Below the pieces are notes generated by a model. That model made no database searches. It saw only the letters and a list, made by a program, of their open reading frames with translations, and was not told the origin of the DNA. Of a stretch of 64,000 nucleotides of DNA, positions 34,847 to 46,355 are shown piece after piece (the first letter of the stretch is position 1; every line of letters begins with the position of its first letter). Source of the stretch: Rhodocollybia butyracea (lineage: Eukaryota; Basidiomycota; Agaricomycetes; Agaricales; Omphalotaceae); assembly GCA_015501585.1 (NCBI GenBank), contig JADNRY010000053.1:1-64000 (forward strand), written 5' to 3'. A program made the translations under genes and the position numbers.

Positions 34847-37060
34847 TCAATAATTGGAAGGAAGGTCTTTGTGGGATGTAAGTAATGGGGTGATTTTTAA
34901 AGCAGAGTGCCTAAGATATCCAGATACTGACTCAGCAAAATGAGAGGGAATCTGTGAGGCGAGATGCCCCTTTATCTGTTCAATGTCAGCGCACAACCGA
35001 ATAGGGATTTCAAAGTCAGGCACAATGATACTGAAGCCAATGGTGGATATCTCAAGAAAATGCTGCAAGTCCTTGTTATGTTTACTCTAAGAAGCGGCAT
35101 ACAGCAATATTGTGTAAGCAATGAAAGCGCATGAAAGGGTCTCTCATACCTTGAAGTGAGCCTGGATTGTAGATGTTTTTTCAAGGAAATCACAAAGTGG
35201 CCAGATAAAAAAGAATATTGCAGCTGAGTGGAGAGTGGAATGTCGATATAGAGTCAGAGAAGCAGAGTAAACATCAAAAGTATTGAGCCGTGACAGAAGT
35301 TGAGCAGTGCCAGATGCATGGGTATGATGAACTGCCCAATGCAAGTGAGCATGTTTTAACACAGAAAGAGAAACAGCACTCTGGTTATCAGGTTCAAAAG
35401 CGAGTGATTGGGGAAAGCCTTTGGGGCCTCCAACCTCAATTACAGATAAGCAGCACTGTGCGAGATAGTCATGGCCATCTGATTTGCTGATATAAAAGTG
35501 CAAGGACCTTTTCTGGTCTGATAAAAAATCCCCAAAGGAAGCATGGCAAAAACTAAGGCCGGATTCAACAGGTGATGGGCCATTGAACAAAGAATGGAGA
35601 CCAGATAATGCGGCGCGGAGAGCGCCTAGAGATTTCATCTCGGCAGCGAGTAGATGCACCAAGACCTCACTCTCATTTGTATTGTCCATCTGGTGCACTA
35701 TGATTGCGCCAAGAATGTGAATCAGTTTAGTGCTCTTTTTGTGCGCCGCTGACAAAATTTGATGGTAAAGAGCATCCAGCTCAGCGAATGGTGATTCCGT
35801 CCCCTCAGGTGGTTGAATACCAAGTACCACATCGAGACGGTCCGCTGGGACTGCACCATCATCATCAATGTATTTGATTACTGTCGATGGGTATATGAAG
35901 TGTCCTGAAGCCTTTCGAACAAGGATATCAATCTGGTTATCAGTTGGCCAAGGATGAGGAACATGCTCCATTGTATGTGAGTGAAGCTGGAGTATTTCTT
36001 GGAATTTATCCTGGAGAAATACTCGAATTTCACGAGATGCTTGGAATAAATGATCATCGAGAGGCATCCAACGGCAGATAGACCTGAGATGTGGGCTGTT
36101 AAAAGACTCTTTGATACGAGGTTCTGGTCTGCTGGCAATTAGAATTCGGAATGGAAGAGGGTGTTTATACATTGCATTTCTGAGAACGGAAAGGATACGC
36201 TGTTGATTACGACTATCAGAACATTCATCTAGACCATCGATGATGATAATTCGGGTGCAAGCCAATGAGAGCGGTGAGCTAGAGGTACCTGTACTTGGCG
36301 GCGCAAATGAAAACGGAGTCGGGCTCTTTCTACCATTTTGGAAATGCAAAGAGGGAGGTTTTCCAAGCAACTCCTGGTGTATCTGGACCTTGAGCCAGGG
36401 CTGCAGAATAAGTTCGTCAAACTGAATCTCGATTGACAAATTGACAACAGATTCGGATTTTTCATGATCACTGAGTTTATGATCGAGCGTAACTCAGGCA
36501 TTGCGGTAGCGATCTGGAAAGCAAGTGTAGTGAACAGCCGTGCAGGGTTGTTACGGGAAGAATCAGAGCGCCAAAAGAAGAAACTCCCAGCTAGGATCCT
36601 ATCATTCGCACAGGCCTCTGCAACAGTCTGAGCAATAGCCGACTTTCCTGCTCCAGCTGGTCCATAGAGCCAGCAGATGCTTGAGTCATTCGGGAAGACC
36701 TGCGGTGCATCCTGTTTGACCCAGTCCTTCAATTCTCTCAAAATATCTTCCCGCGTTCCTGGATGGCACAATGGCGCAGGAAAACGAGCTTCTGCATTAA
36801 ACACAGCAGAAGGGGATGTATGCCCATATAATATGTGAAGGCCTTTCAACGCATTAACGCTGTTTGTCGATCTGTGAGGCAAGTGACTAACACACCTCTT
36901 TCTCCTTCATTCATAGAGATATTCACATCGCGCCCAGCATAGTTGAAGGTTCCTCTATCGACAACAAAGTCGTGAGATCTACTAAACATCCGGAAACGTG
37001 ATTAGCTTGGTTTCTGTTCGCAAAGAGGGTTGTTGAAGGGTAGCTAGTTGATGGGTTTTT
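34847..37060 (-). pseudogene. NACHT NTPase pseudogene, paralogue of 25947-28148
   Basis: Highly similar to the intact NACHT gene across all three exons. Walker A GPAGAGKS and IIIIDGLDE are both still present. Lesions: the first exon has lost the ATG and has an extra base in the stretch matching ANHFWMF (about 37007), so its frame is closed. After PELRSIINSV a 2-bp gain at about 36450 shifts the frame, splitting the protein into a 217-codon piece (36882-36229) and a 431-codon piece (36439-35144). The 3' intron and last exon (from about 35068) remain recognisable. Similarity in the middle is strong enough that gene conversion or a recent duplication is likely. A shortened protein starting inside the second piece would lack the Walker A loop. 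Confidence 0.9.
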
Positions 37061-37298
37061 AGTACAATGTGTGCGACTCGCTGACAATGAGAAAACGTGG
37101 ATTCAAGATAAGGCTATTGAGTCAGAAAGACTTCAAAAACTGAATTGTAAGTTTGCTGTTGAGGCCCGGACCGCATCTCAGTTCATCAGCCTTCCGAATC
37201 CTCACCTGAAATATTCCCTAGTCAAGATGATGACCCTCTCAGTGGTAGGTGGATTTGCACATGAGCAGATAAGGAGAAAATGATACCCGATTCTCTGA

Positions 37299-37895
37299 AC
37301 AGTACGTCTATTCACCATGGTTCCGCTGAACGCACATCAACCAATTCGCCACCACATTCAACAGTTCTCAGATTGTTTCTCGGGCGAGGCAGGTCAAAGA
37401 AATGTCATGATAATGAAAACAACGTTCATAGAGGAACATTTCTAAACCCCAATTTTACGAGCAGGAAGCGGAAATCCTATTCCAACAGAAAACAGAAGTT
37501 TGTCTGCTCCTGGACGTCTGGACACGGCGAAGACAATCCCGGTACCATCGCGCTCTGGTCTCGCTGGCGCAGTCGCGGTGCTGCAGAGAGAGGGGAAGAA
37601 GAATCTGCCGTGGTTGTGGACCTTGAAGCTAGTGACTAGTGAAGACTAAGTCGAAGGTCATACGTAGTACTACCACTGCCAAAGCATTGATCCCGTCTTG
37701 TCGTCATCGAAAAGGAAACGAGAGCATGAAGGTACCTGAAGATACACGGGCGCACAACACGAATCCGAGGGTATGGTTCATTATGCATTACGCGTCGGCA
37801 GATGAGGGGGAAGATATTAGTAGGCGTGATTTGCATGGGCCTGGACACCCTGATGTTGGTGTTATAGTCGTGGTGGCAGAAGATGAGATGCAAGA
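37299..37895 (+). pseudogene. FHA-RING fragment: N-terminus joined to C-terminal tail
   Basis: The first ~150 bp match the parent start (CACCATGGTTCC, then TTTCTCGGGCGAGGCAGG), then sequence jumps to the post-RING tail (GAGGAAGAAGAATC.., TCGTCATCGAAAAGGAAACG). The FHA and RING domains are both gone. A 119-codon ORF starts upstream at 37280 but has no domain left. Confidence 0.8.
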
Positions 37896-38127
37896 TCTTG
37901 CCGGTTTCGCGGTTTCCTCAGTCACTCGTTATTTGTTCTTCCTATTTCTGATCCCCTAAAAATTAACCCGAGAATCCGGTCATGGGCGGCCCCAACTGAT
38001 AAGAACTCCCGGAGTCTGGCTCAAGAAATGTAGTTCAACGAGGCTGAGCCCAAGTAAGTAGCTTAGCGCTGTGACTAGTGACTTACTGTGGGCGTCAATG
38101 TGAGGTCTTGCGCTTTATCTGTGCTGC

Positions 38128-39636
38128 ATGCTCAACCACGATGTTATCAGGATCATATGTGCTGAAGTCACAGATGATTCTGTTCACTCAGTTCCAAAAG
38201 ATCTTCTGTCTCTCGGGCTTACATCGAGGATATTTCTTGAACCCGCTATGGATGTTATGTGGAGGAGGATAAATAGTATAGAGCCTCTGTTGTCAGTTCT
38301 CCCTGAAACAACACTTGTCTATGGGAAGAAGGTGCGTGTCCCAAACATCCTATTAGTATCAGGCCAATGTTCACTGACAATGATGTTAGATGTTTCTTAG
38401 ACCAATCGCTCCATCGTCTTGGGATCGTCTTCGTTTCTACACTTCCCGTGTTCGCGAATTCTATGCACCTCTCTGGGAAAACGAGCAGAATGTACATGAC
38501 ACCGTGTACGCGTACCTTGGCCAAGAAACCCCCATCTTCCCAAAACTTAGAACGCTTCACTTTAGTCCTCGTTTATGCGACTCGAATACATTCGTGTTCT
38601 TCTTGACGACCGGTCTGCAAGTAGTCTCGTGGCCCCATCCTTCACCACGGCCAACACCTTATTCGAGCTCTGACTTGGACCTTCCCTGGCCCTTCTTGTT
38701 TCAAAGAGTCCTAGACTGAAGTCTCTGACTCTCAACAGGTATCATTACTCTGGACTGTCACTTACCTTAAGGCATCTCGTGGATTTGGAATACTTCTCGG
38801 CAAAGGACCTGTCTCACCTGGAGGTGGATTCCATTCAGGTTATAGCCTTGTTGCCAAAGTTGACCCGTTTCAATTTGACGTTACCTGAAGAAGTTTTCCT
38901 GGATTATACAGGTGTTGAGAGGGGATTCCCATCATTGACGAAAGTTGAGCTCCATGGGTCAACTTTTGAGACGCGCAAATTGTTAGCGGTCGCCAGACCT
39001 TGAGCACTACAGGAGCTGGTCATTGAGTTGAGCTTCGAACCTGCCACGGAACAATCAGTCCTAACTGATATTACAGCCATGACTCGCCTCCTCCCATCCT
39101 TTCCTTTCCTTCAGGATTTAACGATTGACGGAGAATCGTCAGGGTTACCAATAGAACTTGATGACACACAGCTTTGGTCGATATTTGAACCACTATTGGA
39201 GCTGGAGAGACTTGAAGTCCTCAACTATAACCTTTCAGTACCCGTATCAGACCAGAAAACACTCCAAATTGCTTGTGCGTGGCCTCGTCTCAAAGAATCA
39301 TATGCCTATCATAATTCAGCCAGTGGTTTGGCATCTCTTGAGTCTCTGGCGTATTTTGCCAGGCATTGTCCAAATTTGGAGCACCTTTCTTATTCAATCC
39401 AAGTTCAGACGGCTACCACTTCCACACCTGTTATACAGGACCATCCTACTTCTTCTACGCATCCCTTACGCTCGTTCTGGTGCAATGTGGAGACCGATAA
39501 GGTGACTGCGCACACTATGGCGCAAGGCCTGTATCAGATGTTCCCAAACCTTGAGGAAGCTGATGGCCCCGGCGATGGTTGGACGCAGGTGAAAAAAAAA
39601 TTACGGTCACTCCAAAACCGCCAATTCGAGGAGTAG
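38128..39636 (+). pseudogene. F-box/leucine-rich gene, pseudogene 2
   Basis: Exon 1 (38128-38331, 68 codons) and the 58-bp intron (38332-38389) are intact and exon 2 starts MFLRPIAPSSWDRLRF as in the working copies. A single lost base near 38680 changes the conserved SSDLGPSLALL into a frame that stops at 38719. Further on, the Gln of RPQALQEL is TGA (about 39001). The remainder (39028-39636) is open to the normal C-terminus, with the NRQFEE ending. So two independent lesions make it a pseudogene. The 3' end runs into an FHA-RING fragment exactly as in pseudogene 1. Confidence 0.9.
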
Positions 39637-39675
39637 GAGTGGAGTGGGTGCTAGTAGTAGGTGAAGCCTGTCCTA

Positions 39676-40700
39676 CGTCCAAGGGACCGCATCGCCCGAG
39701 TACGAGCTCAGGAATGGGGGTCTGTTACAACTCGGTGTGGATTATCAAGATGGAAGTACAGATATTTATCAGAGTGTGAAGATTAGAGTGCAGTTGGTGC
39801 GGGAGTGGGAGTGGAGCTAACACACGGTTCAAGTGAGTAAAGTCAGCTATCCGACTTGCGCCTCTTGTACTAAAATTGATTTGAACTAGTTCGATCAAGA
39901 ATTTGAGTTGCTTGCGAAAGACGTATCTGGTCCCACGGCGAGCAGTGGAAAGGCTGGATCGAAGAAGAAGGGTTCGATGGATGTGGGGTTACCAGATTGT
40001 TGTATATGTAAGTGCAAATGTTTCATAGTTTCTGTCATACGCTTGTTCACTTTTCCTGTACAATGTACTCCTATATTCTACCTTTTCCTTTCATCTTCTC
40101 ATTCGCTTACCGTTTACTAACCAACTTCCTCGCTACAGATTTATTCCCCCTCACCATCTGTCGATCTATATTTATCTCCGGACCCTGCTCCCACTCGTTT
40201 CACTTCAGATGTATCTGACCGTTATGGAACAGATGTATTATAGGTTCATTCGAACCATTTTCTTATCCGTTCCAGCTGAGGCTAATAAAACCGCACTTGC
40301 CCACTCTGCAGAACCTACGTCGATCTTAACGCTCACGATGGCAACGGCAATGCGAGCGAGACTCCGCCGGCTCGCTCTGGCCTCGCTGGCGCAAGTCGCA
40401 GCGCTGCAGGTGACTGCGATTGGTACGGCCAAAGAAAACATAGATCCTGATCTCATCTGATCGTCATCGAAAAGGAAACGAGAGCATGGAGATACACTAA
40501 TTCACCATCCGCAAAACGAGAATTCGAACCCGATGTTCATAGAGGGTATGGTTGATATGGTTCATTACGCATCTCTGGATGAGGGGGAAGACATCGATAT
40601 GGGTGATTCTCATGGACACTGTCTCCCGATGTTGGACTCGGGGTCGAGGTGGCGGAAGATGAGATGCATGTGGATCCTGTTGTGGAATAGATGGATGGAG
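39676..40700 (+). pseudogene. FHA-RING fragment, 5'-truncated
   Basis: Begins at the same internal FHA point as the fragment at 32012 and keeps the later exons and all three intron positions. Recognisable parts are GLPDCCIC before intron 2, FPLTICRSIFISGPCSHSF after it, and the Lys/Ser tail (TCGTCATCGAAAAGGAAACG). Several stops and frame changes close it, for example after CSHSFHFRC. The 3' flank of the parent continues behind it to about 41070. Confidence 0.82.
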
Positions 40701-41229
40701 CTCTGGAGTGATTATTTGTTCCGATGCAGCCGTGAAGGGGTTTGGATGATGTTGGGAGGGTGTTAGGAGCATTCTGGAGCATCGGAAGCATTGAATTAGA
40801 TGGTCAATATACCATACATTTATTATATTTTAGTAAGGCTGGTGTAACGCATCTATGCGACATCTTTGTTCTTGTATTCGCTCTTTGTAGGATTTCGATG
40901 TACTCTATCTGCGATCCATATTAATTATGCTATACTGCGAAGGAAGGAAGAATCTGTGTACTCACTGCCACCATAGCATGCCAGTTACAAGTAGTATAAG
41001 TACCGTTTAAAACTTGTGTCTAGTTACGTGGTCTCGCGATAGCCACAAAAGCATTCATAAAGAAAGCTTGAATACACATACTTCGTACCACTGGCGATCC
41101 GCTAATACAAGAACGTGGCCATGGTAGAAGTCTGGCTCAAGAAATGCAGCTCAAAGACGCTGAGCTTAGCGCTTTACATAACGGTACTACGGGCGTGTGC
41201 TACCCCCGGTGAGCGTGGTTATCCAGGCT

Positions 41230-42721
41230 ATGCTCAACCAGGATGTTATTAGGATTATATGTGCTGAAATCACGGATAATTTCGGTCACGCAGTTCCAAA
41301 AGATCTTCTGTCTCTTGGGATTGTATCGAGGATATTTCTCGAGCCCGCTTTGGATGCTATGTGGAAGAGGTTAACTAGTATAGAGCCGTTGTTGTCGGTT
41401 CTCCCTGAAACCACGCTCGTGAATAGGAGGAAGGTGTGTGTCCCGAACATCCTATCAGCTCAATGTTCACTGAGTCCTACATTATTAGTTATTTCTTGAA
41501 CCAGTTGCTCCATCGTCTTGGGATCGTCTCCGTTTCTACACTTCCCGTGTCCGCGAATTCATTGCACCATTCCAGTACGAAGAGCTGAACGTACATGACT
41601 CCGTGTACGAGTGCCTTGGCCAAAAAAAACCCATCTTCCCAAAACTTAGAACACTTCACCTTAGCCTTCGTTTATGCGACTCGAACACATTCATGTTCTT
41701 CTTGACGACCAGTCTACGAGTAGTTTCGTGGCCCCATCCTTCACTAGGTTCACTACCTGATTCGAGCTCTGACTTAGGACCTTCCCTGGCCCTTCTTGTT
41801 TCAAAGAGTCCTGAACTGAAGTCTCTAGGTCTCAACAAGTATCATTACTCTGGACTGTCACTTACACTGAGGCATCTTGTGGATTTAGAATACTTCTCGG
41901 CAATGGACCTATCTCACCTGGAAGTGGACTTCGTTCAGGTTATAGCCTTGTTGCCAAAGCTGACCCATCTCGACTTGGCATTACCTGAAGAAGCCTTCCT
42001 TGATTATACGGGTGTTGAGAGTGGATTCCCATCATTGACAAAAATTGAGCTCTGTGGGTCAACTTCTGACACGCGCAAATTTCTAGCGGTCATCAGACCC
42101 CAAGCACTACAGGAGCTGGTCATTGAGTTGAGCTTCAAACCTTCCACCGAACAATCCATTACAGCCATTACTTATCTCCTCCCCTCCTTTCCTTTCCTTC
42201 GGAGTTTAGTGATTGTTGGGGATGCATTATCGAAGTTACCAGTGGATCTTGATGACCTACAGCTTTGGTTGTTATTTGAACCGCTATTGGAGCTGAAAAG
42301 GCTTGAATACCTTGGCTATAACATTGATTTGCCTGTATCAGACCAGAAGACAGCCAGAATCGCTTCTGCATGGCCTCATCTCAAAGATTTACATCTGTAT
42401 TTAGCTCGTGGTTCATCATCTCTTGAATGTCTGGCGCATTTTGCCAGGCATTGTCCAAATTTGGAGAGTCTTAACTATTCAATCCAACTTTGGGTGCCCG
42501 CCACTCCCACACCTGTTATTCAGGACCATCCTACTCTTTCGATGCATCCCTTACGCTCATTCTGGTGCAATGTGGAGACTGATATGATGACTGCAGACAC
42601 TATGGCGCATGGCCTGCATCAGATGTTCCCAAACCTTGAAGTAGTTGATGGCCGTGGTGATGGCTGGACACAGGTGCAAAAAATTCTGTGGTCACTCCAA
42701 AACCGCCGATTCGAGGAGTAG
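41230..42721 (+). CDS. F-box-like / leucine-rich protein, gene 3 (478 aa, 2 exons)
   Basis: Exon 1 41230-41433 (68 codons), intron 41434-41488 (55 bp, GTGTGT..TAG), exon 2 41489-42721. The first ~45 residues (DVIRIICAEITD..PKDLLSLGIVSRIFLEPALDAMWKR) follow the F-box pattern: two helices, DLLSL, then the ALD.MW end. The rest is made of ~25-residue leucine-rich segments (LPKLTHLDLALPEE, FPSLTKIELCGS, LKRLEYLGYN, CPNLESLNYS). F-box/LRR proteins are substrate adaptors of SCF ubiquitin ligases; the target is unknown. The start is at 41230 because the MLN[HQY]DVI start is shared by all copies. Exon 2 is nearly identical to gene 4 apart from the first ~15 residues, pointing to recent duplication or conversion. 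Confidence 0.85.
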
Positions 42722-44840
42722 GACTGGGGTAGGTGCTAGTAATAGGTGAAGGCTATCAGGCTATGCCTAATCTATATTGTAGCGCGGTACCGGGCTTGCT
42801 CATTTTAAGTACCATCGAGGGTGCATGTGCGAAGCAGAAGAGTAAATTTATTTTTTCTCTGTTATCAACGCCCTCATAGCAGCGGATAAAGAGACAATGA
42901 ACTACGGAAGGAATGGTAATGTCTCAAGAATTCCAAAAATTCGGGCAGTATTCTGGCGTCTGGAAGTGGCACAGAGAATATAAACAATGACTTTTTGAGC
43001 CCGAAACCGCAAGTCCATTGCAAAATAGCACGCCGCGAATCAGCTACAGAGATCGGGTACAAACGTTCGTACTGAACATCGCAATAAGTTCCGAATCTGT
43101 ATGGCTGTATCACCCATTATCAAGTTGACAAGTCGGACAGCTGGGTTTGCAGATAGTGAGCGTGTAGAAGTCTGGAGAATAAGATCAGCGGAATACTGGA
43201 AACAATGATGATTATAAGAGCAACTGGTGAAGCTCAAGGACGACAAAAGCAAATGAGTCGACTACCATGTTCCAGAATGCTCAAGTCAAAGCGCAGCCTC
43301 CGAATGCTCGATCAACGCGAAAACTGAGCTTGAGCTTGACGATTCAGTACACCAAAGAAACAAAGGAAATGAAAGTAAAGTAACAACGACATGTTATTAT
43401 CACCCAAACCCAACAAACCTCCCAACTTCATACTATCTTTGCAGGCCATTTTGAAGTAATACAATAGTCTGGCTGCAAGCGCAGCTGGCAGAGGCGGGAT
43501 ATATTTCCTCTGCACTCAGTAGACAGAAGAGAGAATGGATATGCTCGGTTCCGCTTTGTACTAGACCCTTGGGTGGAAATGTAGAAGGTTTTGCGCAGTG
43601 TACCGTAGGGGCAGTGAACGAGCCCGTAGCCGCGAAGCGAAGACTGAAATTATGGAGAGAGGGACAATATAGTAGAGTGTCGGTAGAGTAATAGTAGAAG
43701 ACGGGCACCAAGTACTTGCCAGGAACTTGCCGCGTAGTAATCAAAAGGTAACGAAAACGGTTAGCGTGAAGCGTATTATTGTCTGAAAGGCAACAGTCGG
43801 AGGAGGTGAAGAAGAGTGCGGGGCAAACAATCGGCAGTCGAAAGCGCAGATTGACGTTCTGGTCATTGCGTCGGGGATCCCGTGGACTTTCGTCTACATC
43901 CCGATGCGCTATGAAAACTTTCGGACCAGCTTTTTCGCTCCGTCACAAGTACAGCATGGAGAAGCGTTTCGACTGGAGCATAGGCTTCCTTTCCCCGTTG
44001 CATTTTTCGATAGAGGATCCGGGAGCATGAGCTGTATCTGCATTCCGGGATCCAGAGAATTGGAATAGGGCGCTGTAGCTCTCCAAGTCGATTTTGCGAG
44101 TTACGATGATTGCTCCTGTGCTATGGTAGTTGAGTACTTGACTTTGCGCGATAGTGCTAGTCAATTCCGCAAAGAGACAGGGTAGGGGGCAAACTGTTGA
44201 TCAAAGAGCAGAGTCTCTCGCTATGCAGATCACCCAACTGCATAGTTGATGTACTCCGATGCTGCAGCATTTTCCTCGGACGGACTCGAAATTGAGAGTG
44301 TGTGCTGCAAATTCGTAAACTAGACGGTACGATAAGATAGCGGGGCGGAAACCAAGGTGTATGTGCTTGAGGCTCGAACAGGGACGAGTTGGCGAACAAG
44401 ACATCTGGGGCTGCCATGACTCTGAAAAAGCTCATCATATATCATACGCATAGGGTACAACGGATGGTACAAATCCATATGTAATGAAGTATCAGAGTCG
44501 GCCGCGGTAGCTAAAACAAGTGTTCAGACTCGCAAAGCATTTGAGAGACGTACTACGACGTTTATAGTATGACATATTCAACCTCTCCTTGATATCAATC
44601 GTCCGACTCCCTTCACAAGAATCCCTTCGTGGTCGGAATTTTAAGGACTAGTAAACGGGCCATGGATGTCGATGAGGTGCCGGTGAGGTTTGAGAAGTGC
44701 ATTTTTAAAGACACTTGGAATACAGATAGAAGATGGCAAAAAATGCATGTATTCGAATGGCCGTTTGGTGTCAAGGATAAGCGCTCTGTTGAAAATCAAT
44801 AGTTTGTGCCTTACACTCCAGAGCTCCATCACTGCCCATT
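42722..44840. other. Array spacer, unit 1
   Basis: About 2.1 kb, of which some 1.9 kb recurs after gene 4 (46356-48400) with high similarity. A shortened version follows gene 5. ORFs of up to ~100 codons on the minus strand (43744-43433, 44164-43943) and plus strand (43779-44030) are conserved between copies but have small indels and no known domain. I see no supportable gene. Confidence 0.6.
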
Positions 44841-46355
44841 ATGCTCAACCATGATGTTATCAGGACTATATGTGCTGAAATCACGGATGATTTTGGTCAC
44901 TCAGATCCAAAAGATCTTCTGTCTCTCGGCCTTGCATCGACGGTATTTCTCGAACCCGCTTTGGATGTTATGTGGAAGAGGATAAAGAGTATAGAGCCGC
45001 TGTTGTCGGTTCTCCCGGAAACCACGCTCGTCAATGGGAAAAAGGTGCGTGTCCCAAACATCCTATTAGTCTCAAGTCAATGTTCAACGTTCAACGTTCA
45101 CTGGCAATGATATTAGATGTTTCTTAGACCAATCGCTCCATTGTCTTGGGATCGTCTCCGTTTCTACACTTCCCGTGTCCGCAAATTCATTGCACCATTC
45201 CAGTACAAAGAGCTGGACGTACATGACTCCGTGTACGAGTGCCTTGGCCAAAAAAAACCCATCTTCCCAAAACTTAGAACACTTCACCTTAGCCCTCGTT
45301 TATGCAACTCGAACACATTCATGTTCTTCTTGACGACCAGTCTACGAGTAGTTTCGTGGCCCCATCCTGCACTAGGTTCACTAGCTGATTCGAGCTCTGA
45401 CTTAGGACCTTCCCTGGCCCTTCTTGTTTCAAAGAGTCCTGAACTGAAGTCTCTAGGTCTCAACAAGTATTGTTACTCTGGACTGTCACTTACACTGAGG
45501 CATCTTGTGGATTTAGAATACTTCTCGGCAATAGGCCTATCTCACCTGGAAGTGGACTTCGTTCAGGTTATAGCCTTGTTGCCAAAGCTGACCCATCTCG
45601 ACTTGGCGTTACCTGAAGAAGTCTTCCTTGATTATACGGGTGTTGAGAGTGGATTCCCATCATTGACAAAAATTGAGCTCTGTGGGTCAACTTCTGACAC
45701 GCGCAAATTTCTAGCGGTCATCAGACCCCAAGCACTACAGGAGCTGGTCATTGACTTGAGCTTCAAACCTGCCACTGAATGGCAATCCATCACAGCCATT
45801 ACTTATCTCCTCCCCTCCTTCCCTTTCCTTCGGAGTTTAGTGATTGTTGGGGATAGATTATTGAAGTTATCAGTGGATCTTGATGACCTACAGCTTTGGT
45901 TGTTATTTGAACCGCTATTGGAGCTGAAAAGGCTTGAATGCCTTGGCTATGACATTGATTTGCCTGCCATATCAGACCAGAAGACAGCCAGAATCGCTTC
46001 TGCATGGCCTCATCTCAAAGATTTACATCTGTATTTAGCCAGTGGTTCATCATCTCTTGAATGTCTGGCGCATTTTGCCAGGCATTGTCCAAATTTGGAG
46101 AGACTTGACTATTCAATCCAACTTTGGGTGCCTGCCACTCCCACACCTGTTATTCAGGACCATCCTACTCTTTCGATGCATCCCTTACGCTCATTCTGGT
46201 GCAATGTGGAGACTGATATGATGACTGCAGACACTATGGCGCATGGCCTGCATCAGATGTTCCCAAACCTCGAAGTAGTTGATGGCCGTGGTGATGGCTG
46301 GACACAGGTGCAAAAAATTCTGTGGTCACTCCAAAACCGCCGATTCGAGGAGTAG
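44841..46355 (+). CDS. F-box-like / leucine-rich protein, gene 4 (480 aa, 2 exons)
   Basis: Exon 1 44841-45044 (68 codons), intron 45045-45116 (72 bp, GTGCGT..TAG; it contains a small CAACGTT duplication not seen in the other copies), exon 2 45117-46355. Domain layout as in gene 3: F-box-like N-terminus (DVIRTICAEITDD..DLLSLGLASTVFLEPALDVMWKR), then leucine-rich segments up to the NRRFEE end. Compared with gene 3 the protein has two small insertions (ATEWQS near the middle and an extra residue in DLPAISDQ), both in frame, so the reading frame appears to be under selection. The presumed role is SCF substrate recognition. Confidence 0.85.

Noticed and set aside
43779..44030. Plus-strand ORF conserved between array spacers
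   Set aside because: Its copy at 47568 has in-spacer indels (a 9-bp change near the end) but no domain or splice context; conservation follows from recent duplication, so it is not called a gene.
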